A DNA stretch of 64,000 nucleotides. Origin: JABWCQ01 sp964587105. Lineage in GTDB: Bacteria; Electryoneota; RPQS01. The notes below the pieces were generated by a model that was not told the origin of the DNA, searched no databases, and was given only the letters and a program-made list of their open reading frames with translations. The translations under genes were made by a program, and so were the position numbers. Location of the stretch: positions 124,001-188,000 of the forward strand of contig CAZPKG010000001.1 in assembly GCA_964587105.1 (NCBI GenBank). The letters run 5' to 3'. This document shows, piece after piece, positions 44,088-51,831 of the stretch. Numbering within the stretch: position 1 is the first letter of the stretch; each line of letters opens with the position of its first letter.

Positions 44088-44654
44088 TTGACTGACACAG
44101 AAACACAAGCTGCCGAGCGCGAACAGCCCGATGGGCTCGTGCTGATCAACACGGGGGACGGCAAGGGGAAAACCACGGCGGCGCTCGGAACGGTTCTGCG
44201 CGCCGTAGGCTATGGCCATCACGTGCTAATTGTCCAGTTTATCAAAGGCAGTTGGACATATGGCGAGATGAAGTCCATCAAGCGGCTTGAACCGGAAGTG
44301 GAATTTCATCGCATGGGCAAAGGCTTTGTCGGCATTATTGACGACAACTTGCCGCGCGAGGCGCATGAACAAGCCGCCAAAGATGCGCTTGAGTTTGCGA
44401 TTGAGAGAATGAAATCCGGCGACTACCAGCTTGTTCTTCTGGATGAGATTTTTGTCGCCGTGATGCTGAATCTGTTGACCGTTGCGGACCTGCATCGCGT
44501 GCTCGATGAACGTCCGAAACATACTACTCTGATCTTGACGGGGCGCGGGGCTCCGACAGAAATACTCGAACGCGGGGACACCGTGACCGAGATGAAAGAA
44601 ATCAAACACGCCTACCAGCGCGGGATTCTTGCCCAACGCGGGGTGGATTACTGA
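44088..44654 (+). CDS. cobO: Corrinoid (cob(I)yrinic acid a,c-diamide) adenosyltransferase
   Basis: 188 residues, CobA/CobO/BtuR family, which transfers the adenosyl group of ATP to reduced corrinoid. The P-loop is GDGKGKTTAALG; IVQFIKGSW, LLDEIFVAV and LILTGRGAP are family motifs. The TTG at 44088 is the first start after the previous stop (44080); a TTG at 44055 would overlap that gene and start codon choice is uncertain. There is no cobalamin riboswitch in front. ftsH begins 2 bp after the stop. Confidence 0.88.
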   Translation: MTDTETQAAEREQPDGLVLINTGDGKGKTTAALGTVLRAVGYGHHVLIVQFIKGSWTYGEMKSIKRLEPEVEFHRMGKGFVGIIDDNLPREAHEQAAKDALEFAIERMKSGDYQLVLLDEIFVAVMLNLLTVADLHRVLDERPKHTTLILTGRGAPTEILERGDTVTEMKEIKHAYQRGILAQRGVDY

Positions 44655-44656
44655 CC

Positions 44657-46651
44657 TTGAGCGAAATAAAAGAAAAAAATAATTCACCGAAAAAACCGCA
44701 GCCGGCCGGAGTCAAGAAATTCAATTTTTCACTCTGGTATCTCGTTGCGGTCTTGCTTGCTCTATTCATCGCGCAGGCCTACATGGGCGGCCAGCACTTT
44801 GAAAAGCTGTCATATTCGCGCTTCAAAGAGCTGTTGAACGATGACAAGATCAAGAACGTCGTCATTACGCAGGAGAATATTCGCGGCGATGCGATGATGG
44901 ACTCCGCCGGAGTTCAAGTGCAGACTCCGTTTGAAGTCGTGCGCGTCGAAGACCCTGATTTGGTTAAGCAGCTTGAAGAGAAGAAAATCAGTTTCGAGGG
45001 CCGTTTTGACTCGGATTGGTTGAAAGGCTTCTTCTTTGCATGGATATTGCCACTTGGAATTATCATTCTGCTGTGGAGCTTCCTAATTCGCCGCATGGGC
45101 GGAGGGGGCGGCGCGGGCGGATTGATGTCATTTGGCAAGTCACGCGCGAAAGTTTATGTCGAGAGTTCAACCAAAATCAACTTCAGCGATGTTGCCGGAA
45201 TTGACGAGGCCGTCGAAGAACTGAAAGAGGTCGTGGACTTTTTGAAACACCCTGCGAAGTTCCGCGCGCTTGGCGCGCAGATTCCCAAAGGTGTGATGTT
45301 AGTCGGCCCTCCGGGGACGGGCAAGACGCTGCTTGCGAAAGCTGTCGCAGGTGAAGCGAATGTACCGTTCTTCTCGATCTCCGGTTCCGACTTCGTGGAA
45401 ATGTTTGTCGGTGTCGGCGCGGCGCGTGTGCGCGACCTATTTGCACAAGCGCAGGCAAAAGCCCCGTGCATCGTGTTTATTGATGAGCTTGACGCATTGG
45501 GTAAAGCGCGCGGAGCAAATCCGTGGGCCAGCCATGACGAGCGTGAACAGACGTTGAATGCGTTGTTGGTCGAGATGGACGGCTTTGAAAGTTCAAAGGG
45601 CGTCATCATCATGGCGGCCACGAACCGTCCGGAAATACTCGATATGGCCTTGATGCGTCCGGGCCGCTTCGACCGTCAAGTCGTGGTTGATCCACCGAAC
45701 ATTGATGGCCGCGAAGCGATTCTCCGTGTGCACTCAAAAGGTAAGAAGTTCGCCAAAGACGTCAACCTGCGCGTCATCGCGGCGCGTACACCGGGATTTG
45801 CCGGAGCGGATTTAGCCAACTCGATCAATGAAGCCGCGCTGCTCGCTGCACGTCGCGGGAAGAAAGAAGTCGGGATGCGCGAACTCGAAGAGGCCATCGA
45901 TCGCGAAATGACCGGACTTGAGCGCCGCAGCCGTGTGATGACTCCCAAAGTCAAAGAGAAAATTGCCTATCACGAATGCGGGCACGCCTTAGTCGGAGCG
46001 AAGCTTCCCAATACCGATCCGATCCACCGTGTTTCGATTATTCCACGCGGCACCTCGACGCTTGGTCATACGCTCTATCTGCCCTCTGAAGAACAGATTC
46101 TTATCACCAAGCAAGAGATTGTCGATAAAATCAAAGTAGCGTTAGGCGGACGAGCGGCCGAAGAGTTAATCTACGGTGAAGTCTCGTCGGGAGCCTACAG
46201 CGATCTGCAACAGGTCACCGGCATGGCGCGCGCGATGGTGATGGATTACGGCATGTCTGATAAACTCGGCCAGGTTGTCTATCGCAAACGCGGCGGCGGT
46301 CGTGATAATCCCTTCCAAGCACAGGACGATTACTACGGCGAGAAAACCGCTGAGACAATCGATCATGAAGTCCGTCAAATAATCGATACCTGCTACGACG
46401 AAGCCAAACGGTTGCTGTCGGAAAATCTCGACGTGTTGAAGAATATGACCACCGAATTGCTCAAGGTCGAAATCCTTGAGGGAGATGCGTTGGCGGAATT
46501 CCTCGGCAAAGACCGCATCACCGATTTCGCTGCGCACATGAAGGACGGCAAAGGCCCCATCGTCGAAGAGGCTGCAAAGTCCGAAGACGACACACCTTCC
46601 GTCGAAGAAGAAGACCCTAACGTCGGACACAAACTCGACCGCGAAGGTTGA
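44657..46651 (+). CDS. ftsH: ATP-dependent zinc metalloprotease FtsH
   Basis: 664 residues from a TTG start, as no ATG or GTG is suitably placed. Two membrane segments (WYLVAVLLALFIAQAYMGG and FAWILPLGIIILLWSFLI) flank a short periplasmic domain. The AAA module has Walker A GPPGTGKT (217-224), Walker B VFIDELDALG and the second region of homology NRPEILDMALMRPGRFDRQ. The zinc site is HECGH at 439-443. The C-terminus is acidic (EEEDPNVGHKLDREG). It degrades misfolded membrane proteins and selected regulators. It is last in a run of co-directional genes from trxB. Confidence 0.96.
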   Translation: MSEIKEKNNSPKKPQPAGVKKFNFSLWYLVAVLLALFIAQAYMGGQHFEKLSYSRFKELLNDDKIKNVVITQENIRGDAMMDSAGVQVQTPFEVVRVEDPDLVKQLEEKKISFEGRFDSDWLKGFFFAWILPLGIIILLWSFLIRRMGGGGGAGGLMSFGKSRAKVYVESSTKINFSDVAGIDEAVEELKEVVDFLKHPAKFRALGAQIPKGVMLVGPPGTGKTLLAKAVAGEANVPFFSISGSDFVEMFVGVGAARVRDLFAQAQAKAPCIVFIDELDALGKARGANPWASHDEREQTLNALLVEMDGFESSKGVIIMAATNRPEILDMALMRPGRFDRQVVVDPPNIDGREAILRVHSKGKKFAKDVNLRVIAARTPGFAGADLANSINEAALLAARRGKKEVGMRELEEAIDREMTGLERRSRVMTPKVKEKIAYHECGHALVGAKLPNTDPIHRVSIIPRGTSTLGHTLYLPSEEQILITKQEIVDKIKVALGGRAAEELIYGEVSSGAYSDLQQVTGMARAMVMDYGMSDKLGQVVYRKRGGGRDNPFQAQDDYYGEKTAETIDHEVRQIIDTCYDEAKRLLSENLDVLKNMTTELLKVEILEGDALAEFLGKDRITDFAAHMKDGKGPIVEEAAKSEDDTPSVEEEDPNVGHKLDREG

Positions 46652-46772
46652 TATCAACCAATTTCGCAAATTGCGAAACCCGATTTGCGACTGGCGTGCA
46701 GTTTGCGTGGTTGATTTGCACCAGAGCGTTCAAATTTATTTAGTTTGCGCTCCGCAACACCCTTAAAACCGT

Positions 46773-46789
46773 GGGCACAACCCTTGCCC
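46773..46789 (+). promoter_or_regulatory. Sigma-54 (RpoN) promoter candidate
   Basis: GGGCAC-N5-TTGC fits the consensus TGGCAC-N5-TTGC except for the first T. The invariant GG (46774-46775) and GC (46786-46787) are exactly 12 bp apart. Transcription would start near 46799, giving a ~25-nt leader to the gene at 46825. No sigma-70 site was found in this gap. A small TTTCGCA/TGCGAAA palindrome sits ~100 bp upstream (46662-46678). Confidence 0.55.
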
Positions 46790-46824
46790 AAAGTATGAAC
46801 ACACAAGCCGAAGGATGACGAACA

Positions 46825-47382
46825 ATGTTGCCGCTGATTCTGTTGACTCTACTCTGCACCGCCGCATTTGCCGATGACAAAACGCCCGTGCAAATCAATT
46901 TCAATCTCGTGCAGGTCAACAAATATGATGCTCAGGATGCTGTATTAGAGGATATACAGACTCCCGGGCAGCGCATCGTGATTGACGTGGCTAATGGCGA
47001 GACGATGCTGCAATACCTTGCAGCCGCCGCCAAGGTGCCCGTCAAGGTGCGGCAGTACACCGTCTCAGGACCCGGAAGCTCAACCGAGTTCTGTATCGTG
47101 GATTGGGAGACGCATCAAGTCATCTATGCGCCCAGCGGCGCGGATTCGTTCAAAGTGAGTGCTTCCCGTACGGGCTGTCCCGGCACGGAAGTAGGTCCTT
47201 CGGTGGCGGTATCGTTCGCGTCAAAGGGCGGCTGGAGCGACCCGATTCGCTTCGGTCCTTTGACCTCGAACACCACATGCCCCCTCGGCCACGGCTTCAC
47301 GCTCGAAGTCGCCGGACAGGGCACACAACCGCCGCGTATCAAACTTGTGGAAGCAGGTTCGTCCATGTTGGGTAAACGATAG
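46825..47382 (+). CDS. Small secreted protein, unknown function
   Basis: 185 residues with a signal peptide (MLPLILLTLLCTAAFA). The mature protein is beta-rich, with three Cys (EFCIVDW, RTGCPGTE, NTTCPLG) and no family I recognise. ATG 46825 follows AAGGATG. It is a single gene between a sigma-54 promoter candidate and a strong terminator, so its expression is probably conditional; which activator serves it is not known. Confidence 0.7.
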   Translation: MLPLILLTLLCTAAFADDKTPVQINFNLVQVNKYDAQDAVLEDIQTPGQRIVIDVANGETMLQYLAAAAKVPVKVRQYTVSGPGSSTEFCIVDWETHQVIYAPSGADSFKVSASRTGCPGTEVGPSVAVSFASKGGWSDPIRFGPLTSNTTCPLGHGFTLEVAGQGTQPPRIKLVEAGSSMLGKR

Positions 47383-47410
47383 GGTGCTGAAGCTGACACT
47401 TGGAAAAGAA

Positions 47411-47446
47411 GAAGCGGGCGATGAGAAATCATCGCCCGCTTCGTTT
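47411..47446 (+). terminator. Terminator with 14-bp stem and GAAA loop
   Basis: A perfect 14-bp stem (47411-47424 with 47429-47442) around GAAA, followed by GTTTGTCT. It is 28 nt after the stop codon of the small secreted protein. Confidence 0.85.
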
Positions 47447-47458
47447 GTCTGATTATGT

Positions 47459-47482
47459 AGGGGCGGATGGCAATCCGCCCGC
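47459..47482. repeat. Palindromic element GGGCGGAT / ATCCGCCC
   Basis: An 8-bp stem (47461-47468 with 47473-47480) with a GGCA loop. It is the first of four palindromic or repetitive pieces filling the gap 47383-47674. Confidence 0.5.
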
Positions 47483-47513
47483 GCCAAGCCACATCGAAAT
47501 TCGTCGGCACTTT

Positions 47514-47540
47514 GTCATCCTGAACGAAGTGAAGGATCTC
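47514..47540. repeat. Dispersed-type element GTCATCCTGAACGAAG...
   Basis: The sequence GTCATCCTGAACGAAGTGAA followed by GGATCT resembles an extragenic motif I remember from many unrelated genomes and metagenome bins. Only one copy is in the window, so its repeat nature rests on memory. Confidence 0.35.
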
Positions 47541-47585
47541 GCCAAGCAACCCAACAAATAAAGGTGTCACCACAAACGAATGACC

Positions 47586-47626
47586 GCCGAGCCGGGTTAA
47601 GGTCCTCCGCAACCCGGCCGGAATCT
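47586..47626 (+). repeat. 41-nt REP-like palindrome, copy 2
   Basis: It begins GCCGAG and ends CCGGAATCT like the copy at 47635-47675, 8 nt away, and has the same length. The arms read CCGGGTT / AACCCGG; positions 8/31 and 12/27 change together compared with the other copies and keep pairing. Confidence 0.75.
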
Positions 47627-47634
47627 GCCTGTTC

Positions 47635-47675
47635 GCCGAGCGGGGATTAAGCGTAGCGGTTCCCCGCCGGAATCT
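47635..47675 (+). repeat. 41-nt REP-like palindrome, copy 1
   Basis: GCCGAG, arms CGGGGA / TCCCCG, end CCGGAATCT. It is 40/41 identical to the inverted copy at 12108-12148. Its last base touches the stop codon of the leftward sorting-domain gene. Confidence 0.8.
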
Positions 47676-48838
47676 CATTTCAGCAAGACCACCTTCCGCA
47701 TCTCCGCCCGACCTCCCGCTTCCGCCCGCACAAAATAGATCCCACTGGCCAGCCCCGCAGGCGCACGATACGAAATCGTAGAGTTCGTAAGCCGCCCCCG
47801 ATTGATCACATCCACCTCGCGCCCCAATAAATCATAGAGAGCAACCGTCGTCTCCTGATGAGGCGGAATTGTGAGCGAGATGGATAACGTTGAGTTGAAA
47901 GGGTTTGGGTAAGCGGAAAGAGAAAATGAAGATGAAATTAGTGATCGCTCATGTGCCGAAGATACAATTCTCCTCGCCTGATACAAGCGAGCAGCACCCG
48001 TCGGATTAATGCGCCTGCTGTCAAAAACCAAGTATCTTCCATCTGAAGGACAGCTCGGGCTGTTGTCCCACGGTGGAGTGTTGATTGTCGAGTCACATCG
48101 AATCGCTGGCCCAAACCCTGTGTCGTTTCGCACCGCATAGAAGATATCAAAGTGTTCTCCGCCATACATACCGAAAACCAATGTATTTCCAAAATCAGTT
48201 AGACACGGGTGGTAAGAAGGGTTCAACGCATTTAGGTGCGCGGCGAGCGGGAGCGTTTCAGACCAACTATTATCCAGTTGTAGACGACTAGTGAACATCG
48301 CTTCCTCAAAATGTCCTGGCTGGCCTGTTGAAGTGAATACCAATGTCGAGTCATCAAATGATATCTGTCCTGTGAATTCACGCCCCCTGTTAATTGGATC
48401 AGGCAAGGCCTCTCCAACCGTCCAGTCATCCCAATCCGGCCCAGTCCGATAGGAGACGAAGAAATCGTAGGAGACACCTGTCCATTTCACATAATAGAGG
48501 CGTTGCCGATCAGAAGTAATTGAAGGACTCAAATTGCGCGCTTCATTGTTTACATTCGGCCCAGCATTTACCGGACGAGTCCAAGTTGAATCATCAATTC
48601 GCTCGGAAATATACACGTCGTCGTCACCGTATTGACCGGGGAAAATGGTCATACACAATACTTGACCGTCCGCAGAAATTGTTGAATAATAGTAACTTCC
48701 CGGTGGATCAACGTTGATCGGAGGCCTCAAAAGCACCGGTTCCGTCCACTGCCCCTGCGTTATTTGATTCGCACCCAAAAACAAAAAAGCGAATCCCACC
48801 CACCCGAGACTTCGGAATATGAATGAGATTCGCTTCAT
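47675..48838 (-). CDS. Secreted PD40-type propeller protein with C-terminal sorting domain
   Basis: 387 residues. The signal peptide (MKRISFIFRSLGWVGFAFLFLG) is followed by PD40/WD40-like blades: YYYSTISADGQVLCMT, NLSPSITSDRQRLYYVK, GQISFDDSTLVFTST, PSCPSDGRYLVFDSRR. Residues ~311-387 are the sorting domain (SAYPNPFNSTLSISL ... DLLGREVDVI ... SGIYFVRAEAGG ... KVVLLK). No enzymatic residue is evident. It may belong to the end of the - strand operon, 23 bp after the DUF4846-like gene. Its stop codon abuts a REP-like palindrome. Confidence 0.85.
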   Translation of the reverse strand: MKRISFIFRSLGWVGFAFLFLGANQITQGQWTEPVLLRPPINVDPPGSYYYSTISADGQVLCMTIFPGQYGDDDVYISERIDDSTWTRPVNAGPNVNNEARNLSPSITSDRQRLYYVKWTGVSYDFFVSYRTGPDWDDWTVGEALPDPINRGREFTGQISFDDSTLVFTSTGQPGHFEEAMFTSRLQLDNSWSETLPLAAHLNALNPSYHPCLTDFGNTLVFGMYGGEHFDIFYAVRNDTGFGPAIRCDSTINTPPWDNSPSCPSDGRYLVFDSRRINPTGAARLYQARRIVSSAHERSLISSSFSLSAYPNPFNSTLSISLTIPPHQETTVALYDLLGREVDVINRGRLTNSTISYRAPAGLASGIYFVRAEAGGRAEMRKVVLLK

Positions 48839-48861
48839 AATCGTGCGAAATTGAAAGGTTG

Positions 48862-49653
48862 CTATAGGTTCAAACGTATTCTTCTTAACTCCGCTTTCGA
48901 GCCTGCCCCAATCTCAAACTTTGCGCCGTCGAGTGTGTACCATTCACTCACACCTTGCACAGGCGAAAACGGACGCGGCAGATAGAGCGTCGTGCTCGGT
49001 GTCCCGCACATCCCCAACAGCAACAGCCGCTCACCTTTTTGATTGCGGCACAGATCCATCACCATCCCCACCCAACTCTCCTTTTCGTTGCGCAGCGCGA
49101 CAATCAAATCGCCAATCGCAATCGAATCGTCGGTAATTGCCTGCGTCTCGCGTCGTAGAGCAATCGCACCCATCTCTTCGGCAACAAAACTCAAATAGCG
49201 TTCGTAGTTGTCTGCGCTTCCGTCGGGCGTCGTTTGCTGGACGAATGTGTAACGTCCGCCGCTTTTCTTGGGCCGCAATCCGTCGAACCAATCACTCCAG
49301 CGCGCCGCCTGTCCATTATCAAGCGGAAAGGCAATGTCCCCGCGTCGCGCGTGTTCCCACAGATAGCTCCCCCACAACCGCACAATCCCGTCCACACCAA
49401 CGTCGCGCAAATTGCTGAACGGCTGAATCGGCGTTTTGCCGATTACATTCTCATCACAGAGCAGCGTTTTGCCGTCGCCGGCGAGCATATCTCCCACAGG
49501 AGAAAGCCGCGTGTCGCGCAAGGTCTTCGCAAAATCACCCGCGACTTTGCCCACACGATCGTAACCCGGCGGAGTCTGAATATCGCCGATGGTCTGTGCA
49601 AAGCTTGATGCGAACCCGATACTCAGAAGCAATGCCGCGATGAGAAGTTTCAT
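48862..49653 (-). CDS. Secreted DUF4846-like protein
   Basis: 263 residues from ATG 49653; a GTG at 49662 overlaps the upstream stop as GTGA and is the alternative start. Signal peptide MKLLIAALLLSIGFASSFA. The layout PPGYDRV ... LRLWGSYLWEHARRGDIAFPL ... RWSDWFDGLRP ... YLSFVAEEMGAIALRRE ... AIGDLIVA ... VGMVMDLCRNQKGERLLLLG resembles the DUF4846 family, whose function is unknown; I assign it from memory of the family pattern. It is translationally coupled with the TauE/SafE gene. Confidence 0.65.
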   Translation of the reverse strand: MKLLIAALLLSIGFASSFAQTIGDIQTPPGYDRVGKVAGDFAKTLRDTRLSPVGDMLAGDGKTLLCDENVIGKTPIQPFSNLRDVGVDGIVRLWGSYLWEHARRGDIAFPLDNGQAARWSDWFDGLRPKKSGGRYTFVQQTTPDGSADNYERYLSFVAEEMGAIALRRETQAITDDSIAIGDLIVALRNEKESWVGMVMDLCRNQKGERLLLLGMCGTPSTTLYLPRPFSPVQGVSEWYTLDGAKFEIGAGSKAELRRIRLNL

Positions 49654-49658
49654 GATGT

Positions 49659-50387
49659 TCACTCAAAGAAAAATAGAAAACGAATACCGACGCCTGCCAA
49701 CACTGCGAGCATGATCCCCTTAAAGACACGTGCCCGCATCCGCGATACCAGCACCTTCCCGAAATAAGAACCCGCAACCATCAGAACCATCAGAGGCAAA
49801 AGTAGCAAATAATCATTCAGCGTAAATAGCGAAGCGCCGCTCCACACAATCAATTTCGCGATGTGCGTTCCCGCCGTTGAAAGCGCTTCGGTAGCAAGAA
49901 AACTCTCTTTCATCAATCCGTAGCGCAGGAAATACGGAGCGAGAATGAGTCCTGATCCGCCGACCACTGCGCTTGAAATGCCCGCCGGAACGCCAATCAC
50001 CGAGATTGAATGAATATTCGCACTCTTGGGCCACTGCACGCGCATGAAATTTAGCCCGACATAGATCAGTAAGTACGCACCGAGTATTTTCGCAATCCAG
50101 AACGCCGGAAGATACGCATACGCCAGCGCTCCGAGAGCCGCTGCGGGCATTCCTGTAATCAAGAACGCGCGCACGACCTTCCAATCCACGAAGTCTCGTG
50201 CAAACCACGCGCGCGAGAAATTGCCGGCCAGCAACAGCAGGGAAAGATAAGGCACGGCGAGCTTCATGCCGACAATCTCAGCGAGAATCGGCAAGTAAAT
50301 CATGCCGCCGCCGACGCCTGCAATCCCCGATACAGTCGAGGCCAACAGCGCGCCGGCGGCCAATATGACGTAATCTGTTACCGGCAA
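49659..50387 (-). CDS. TauE/SafE-family membrane transporter (sulfite/organosulfur exporter type)
   Basis: 242 residues from a TTG start 4 nt after the aspA stop. It is very hydrophobic with about 7-8 membrane segments. The repeated family motifs are seen near each half: TVSGIAGVGGGMIYLPIL and GISSAVVGGSGLILAPYFL. Members export sulfite, sulfoacetate and related anions, but substrate cannot be told from sequence. It lies in a - strand operon with nadA and aspA; a functional link to them is not evident. Confidence 0.85.
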   Translation of the reverse strand: MPVTDYVILAAGALLASTVSGIAGVGGGMIYLPILAEIVGMKLAVPYLSLLLLAGNFSRAWFARDFVDWKVVRAFLITGMPAAALGALAYAYLPAFWIAKILGAYLLIYVGLNFMRVQWPKSANIHSISVIGVPAGISSAVVGGSGLILAPYFLRYGLMKESFLATEALSTAGTHIAKLIVWSGASLFTLNDYLLLLPLMVLMVAGSYFGKVLVSRMRARVFKGIMLAVLAGVGIRFLFFFE

Positions 50388-50391
50388 AAGA

Positions 50392-51810
50392 TCAACCGCC
50401 GCCCGCTCCCGCCGACTGCATATCCGGATCGGTCAAACGGCGCGGATCAAGAATTTCTTTCAATTGCTCTTCGGTCAGAAGTTTGTGCTCACGAATCAGA
50501 TCAACAATCGAGCGGCCTGTTTTCACGGACTCTTTGGCCAAATCCGCGGCCTTCGCATAACCAATGTAAGGATTCATAATCGTAGCCATACCGACCGACG
50601 ATTCAAAATACATCCGGCAGCGCTCACGATCAACCGTGATGCCTTCGATGCAGCGCTTGCTGAACACTTCCATTGACGTGCTCAAGATATGCAAGGCCTG
50701 CTGCAAATTGTAATTCACAACCGGCATCATCACATTCAAATCCATCTGACCGGCTTGCGCGCAATAGGCGACAGTCTGATCAAACCCAACAACCTGATAG
50801 CAAACTTGATTCATCATTTCAGCCATTGAAGGATTCACCTTACCCGGCATGATCGAAGAACCCGGCTGCACGGCGGGCAGATAGATTTCCTGCAATCCTG
50901 TGCGCGGCCCACTACTCAGATAGCGAATATCCGAAACAATCTTGCCAAGTTCAAGCGCAAGTAATCTCAAAGCTGACGAGAAATGCAGGAAGTCACCCAA
51001 ACTTTGTGTCACTTCAAACAAATTCTCAGCAGGCTTAAAGGCGATACCTGTACGCGCCGAAATTTCTTTTGCCACCCGCACGCGATATTCAGGATGAGCA
51101 TTCATTCCCGTCCCGGCAGCTGTTCCGCCGAGATTCAGTTGGCGCAAACCTGCTTCAGCTTCAATCAGTCGCTCGCGGCAACGGCGCATGATCGAGGCAT
51201 AACCGCCAAACTCTTGACCCAAGCGTATTGGCACGGCGTCTTGTAAATGCGTGCGCGCGCTCTTAATTACGTCGTCAAACTCAGCGGCCTTTTTGTCAAG
51301 CGCGGCGATAACCATGTCAACCGATTTCAACAAGTCGGGAAACTTCAAACTCAACCCGATGCGAATCGCGGCGGGGTAGGTGTCGTTCGTTGACTGCGCC
51401 ATGTTGACATGGTCGTTCGGATTTACTTTGCTGTAATCTCCGCGCTTCAAACCCATCAGTTCTGCCGCGCGATTGGCAATCACCTCGTTGACGTTCATGT
51501 TCGTCGAGGTGCCCGCGCCGGCCTGATAAACATCAACTGCAATCTCATTCGCGAGTTTACCCGCAAGCATTTCATCTGACGCAGATATAATCGCGTTTGC
51601 CTGTTCGTCCGTCAGCAAGTGCAAGTCACGGTGGACGACGGCTGCCGAGCGTTTGATTGTCACATATGCTCTTATAAATACCGGATGCGGCCGCAATCCC
51701 GAAATTGGATAGTTGGCCACAGCGCGCGCCGTTTGCACGCCGTAGTAGGCATTCGCCGGAACCTGCAGTTCACCGAGCGAGTCCTTTTCAATTCTAAATT
51801 CGCTGCTCAT
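50392..51810 (-). CDS. aspA: Aspartate ammonia-lyase (aspartase)
   Basis: 472 residues of the fumarase/aspartase superfamily. It interconverts aspartate and fumarate plus ammonia. The signature loop GSSIMPGKVNP is at residues 317-327 with the catalytic Ser. Aspartase is favoured over class II fumarase by the N-terminal RIEKDSLGELQVPANAYYGVQT, DVYQAGAGTSTNMNVNEV and NPNDHVNMAQSTND. The last ~15 residues are Gly/Ala-rich (SAGAGGG). It is 21 bp downstream of nadA, which needs aspartate-derived iminoaspartate; nadB is not in the window. Confidence 0.88.
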   Translation of the reverse strand: MSSEFRIEKDSLGELQVPANAYYGVQTARAVANYPISGLRPHPVFIRAYVTIKRSAAVVHRDLHLLTDEQANAIISASDEMLAGKLANEIAVDVYQAGAGTSTNMNVNEVIANRAAELMGLKRGDYSKVNPNDHVNMAQSTNDTYPAAIRIGLSLKFPDLLKSVDMVIAALDKKAAEFDDVIKSARTHLQDAVPIRLGQEFGGYASIMRRCRERLIEAEAGLRQLNLGGTAAGTGMNAHPEYRVRVAKEISARTGIAFKPAENLFEVTQSLGDFLHFSSALRLLALELGKIVSDIRYLSSGPRTGLQEIYLPAVQPGSSIMPGKVNPSMAEMMNQVCYQVVGFDQTVAYCAQAGQMDLNVMMPVVNYNLQQALHILSTSMEVFSKRCIEGITVDRERCRMYFESSVGMATIMNPYIGYAKAADLAKESVKTGRSIVDLIREHKLLTEEQLKEILDPRRLTDPDMQSAGAGGG

Positions 51811-51831
51811 GATCTTTTTGTTTCTGATATG

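Noticed and set aside
44655..44656. Cobalamin riboswitch in front of the corrinoid adenosyltransferase or the TonB receptor
   Set aside because: The upstream region of the adenosyltransferase is the coding end of the previous gene, and the receptor leader lacks the B12-box; the hairpin at 4891-4922 does not fit the consensus.
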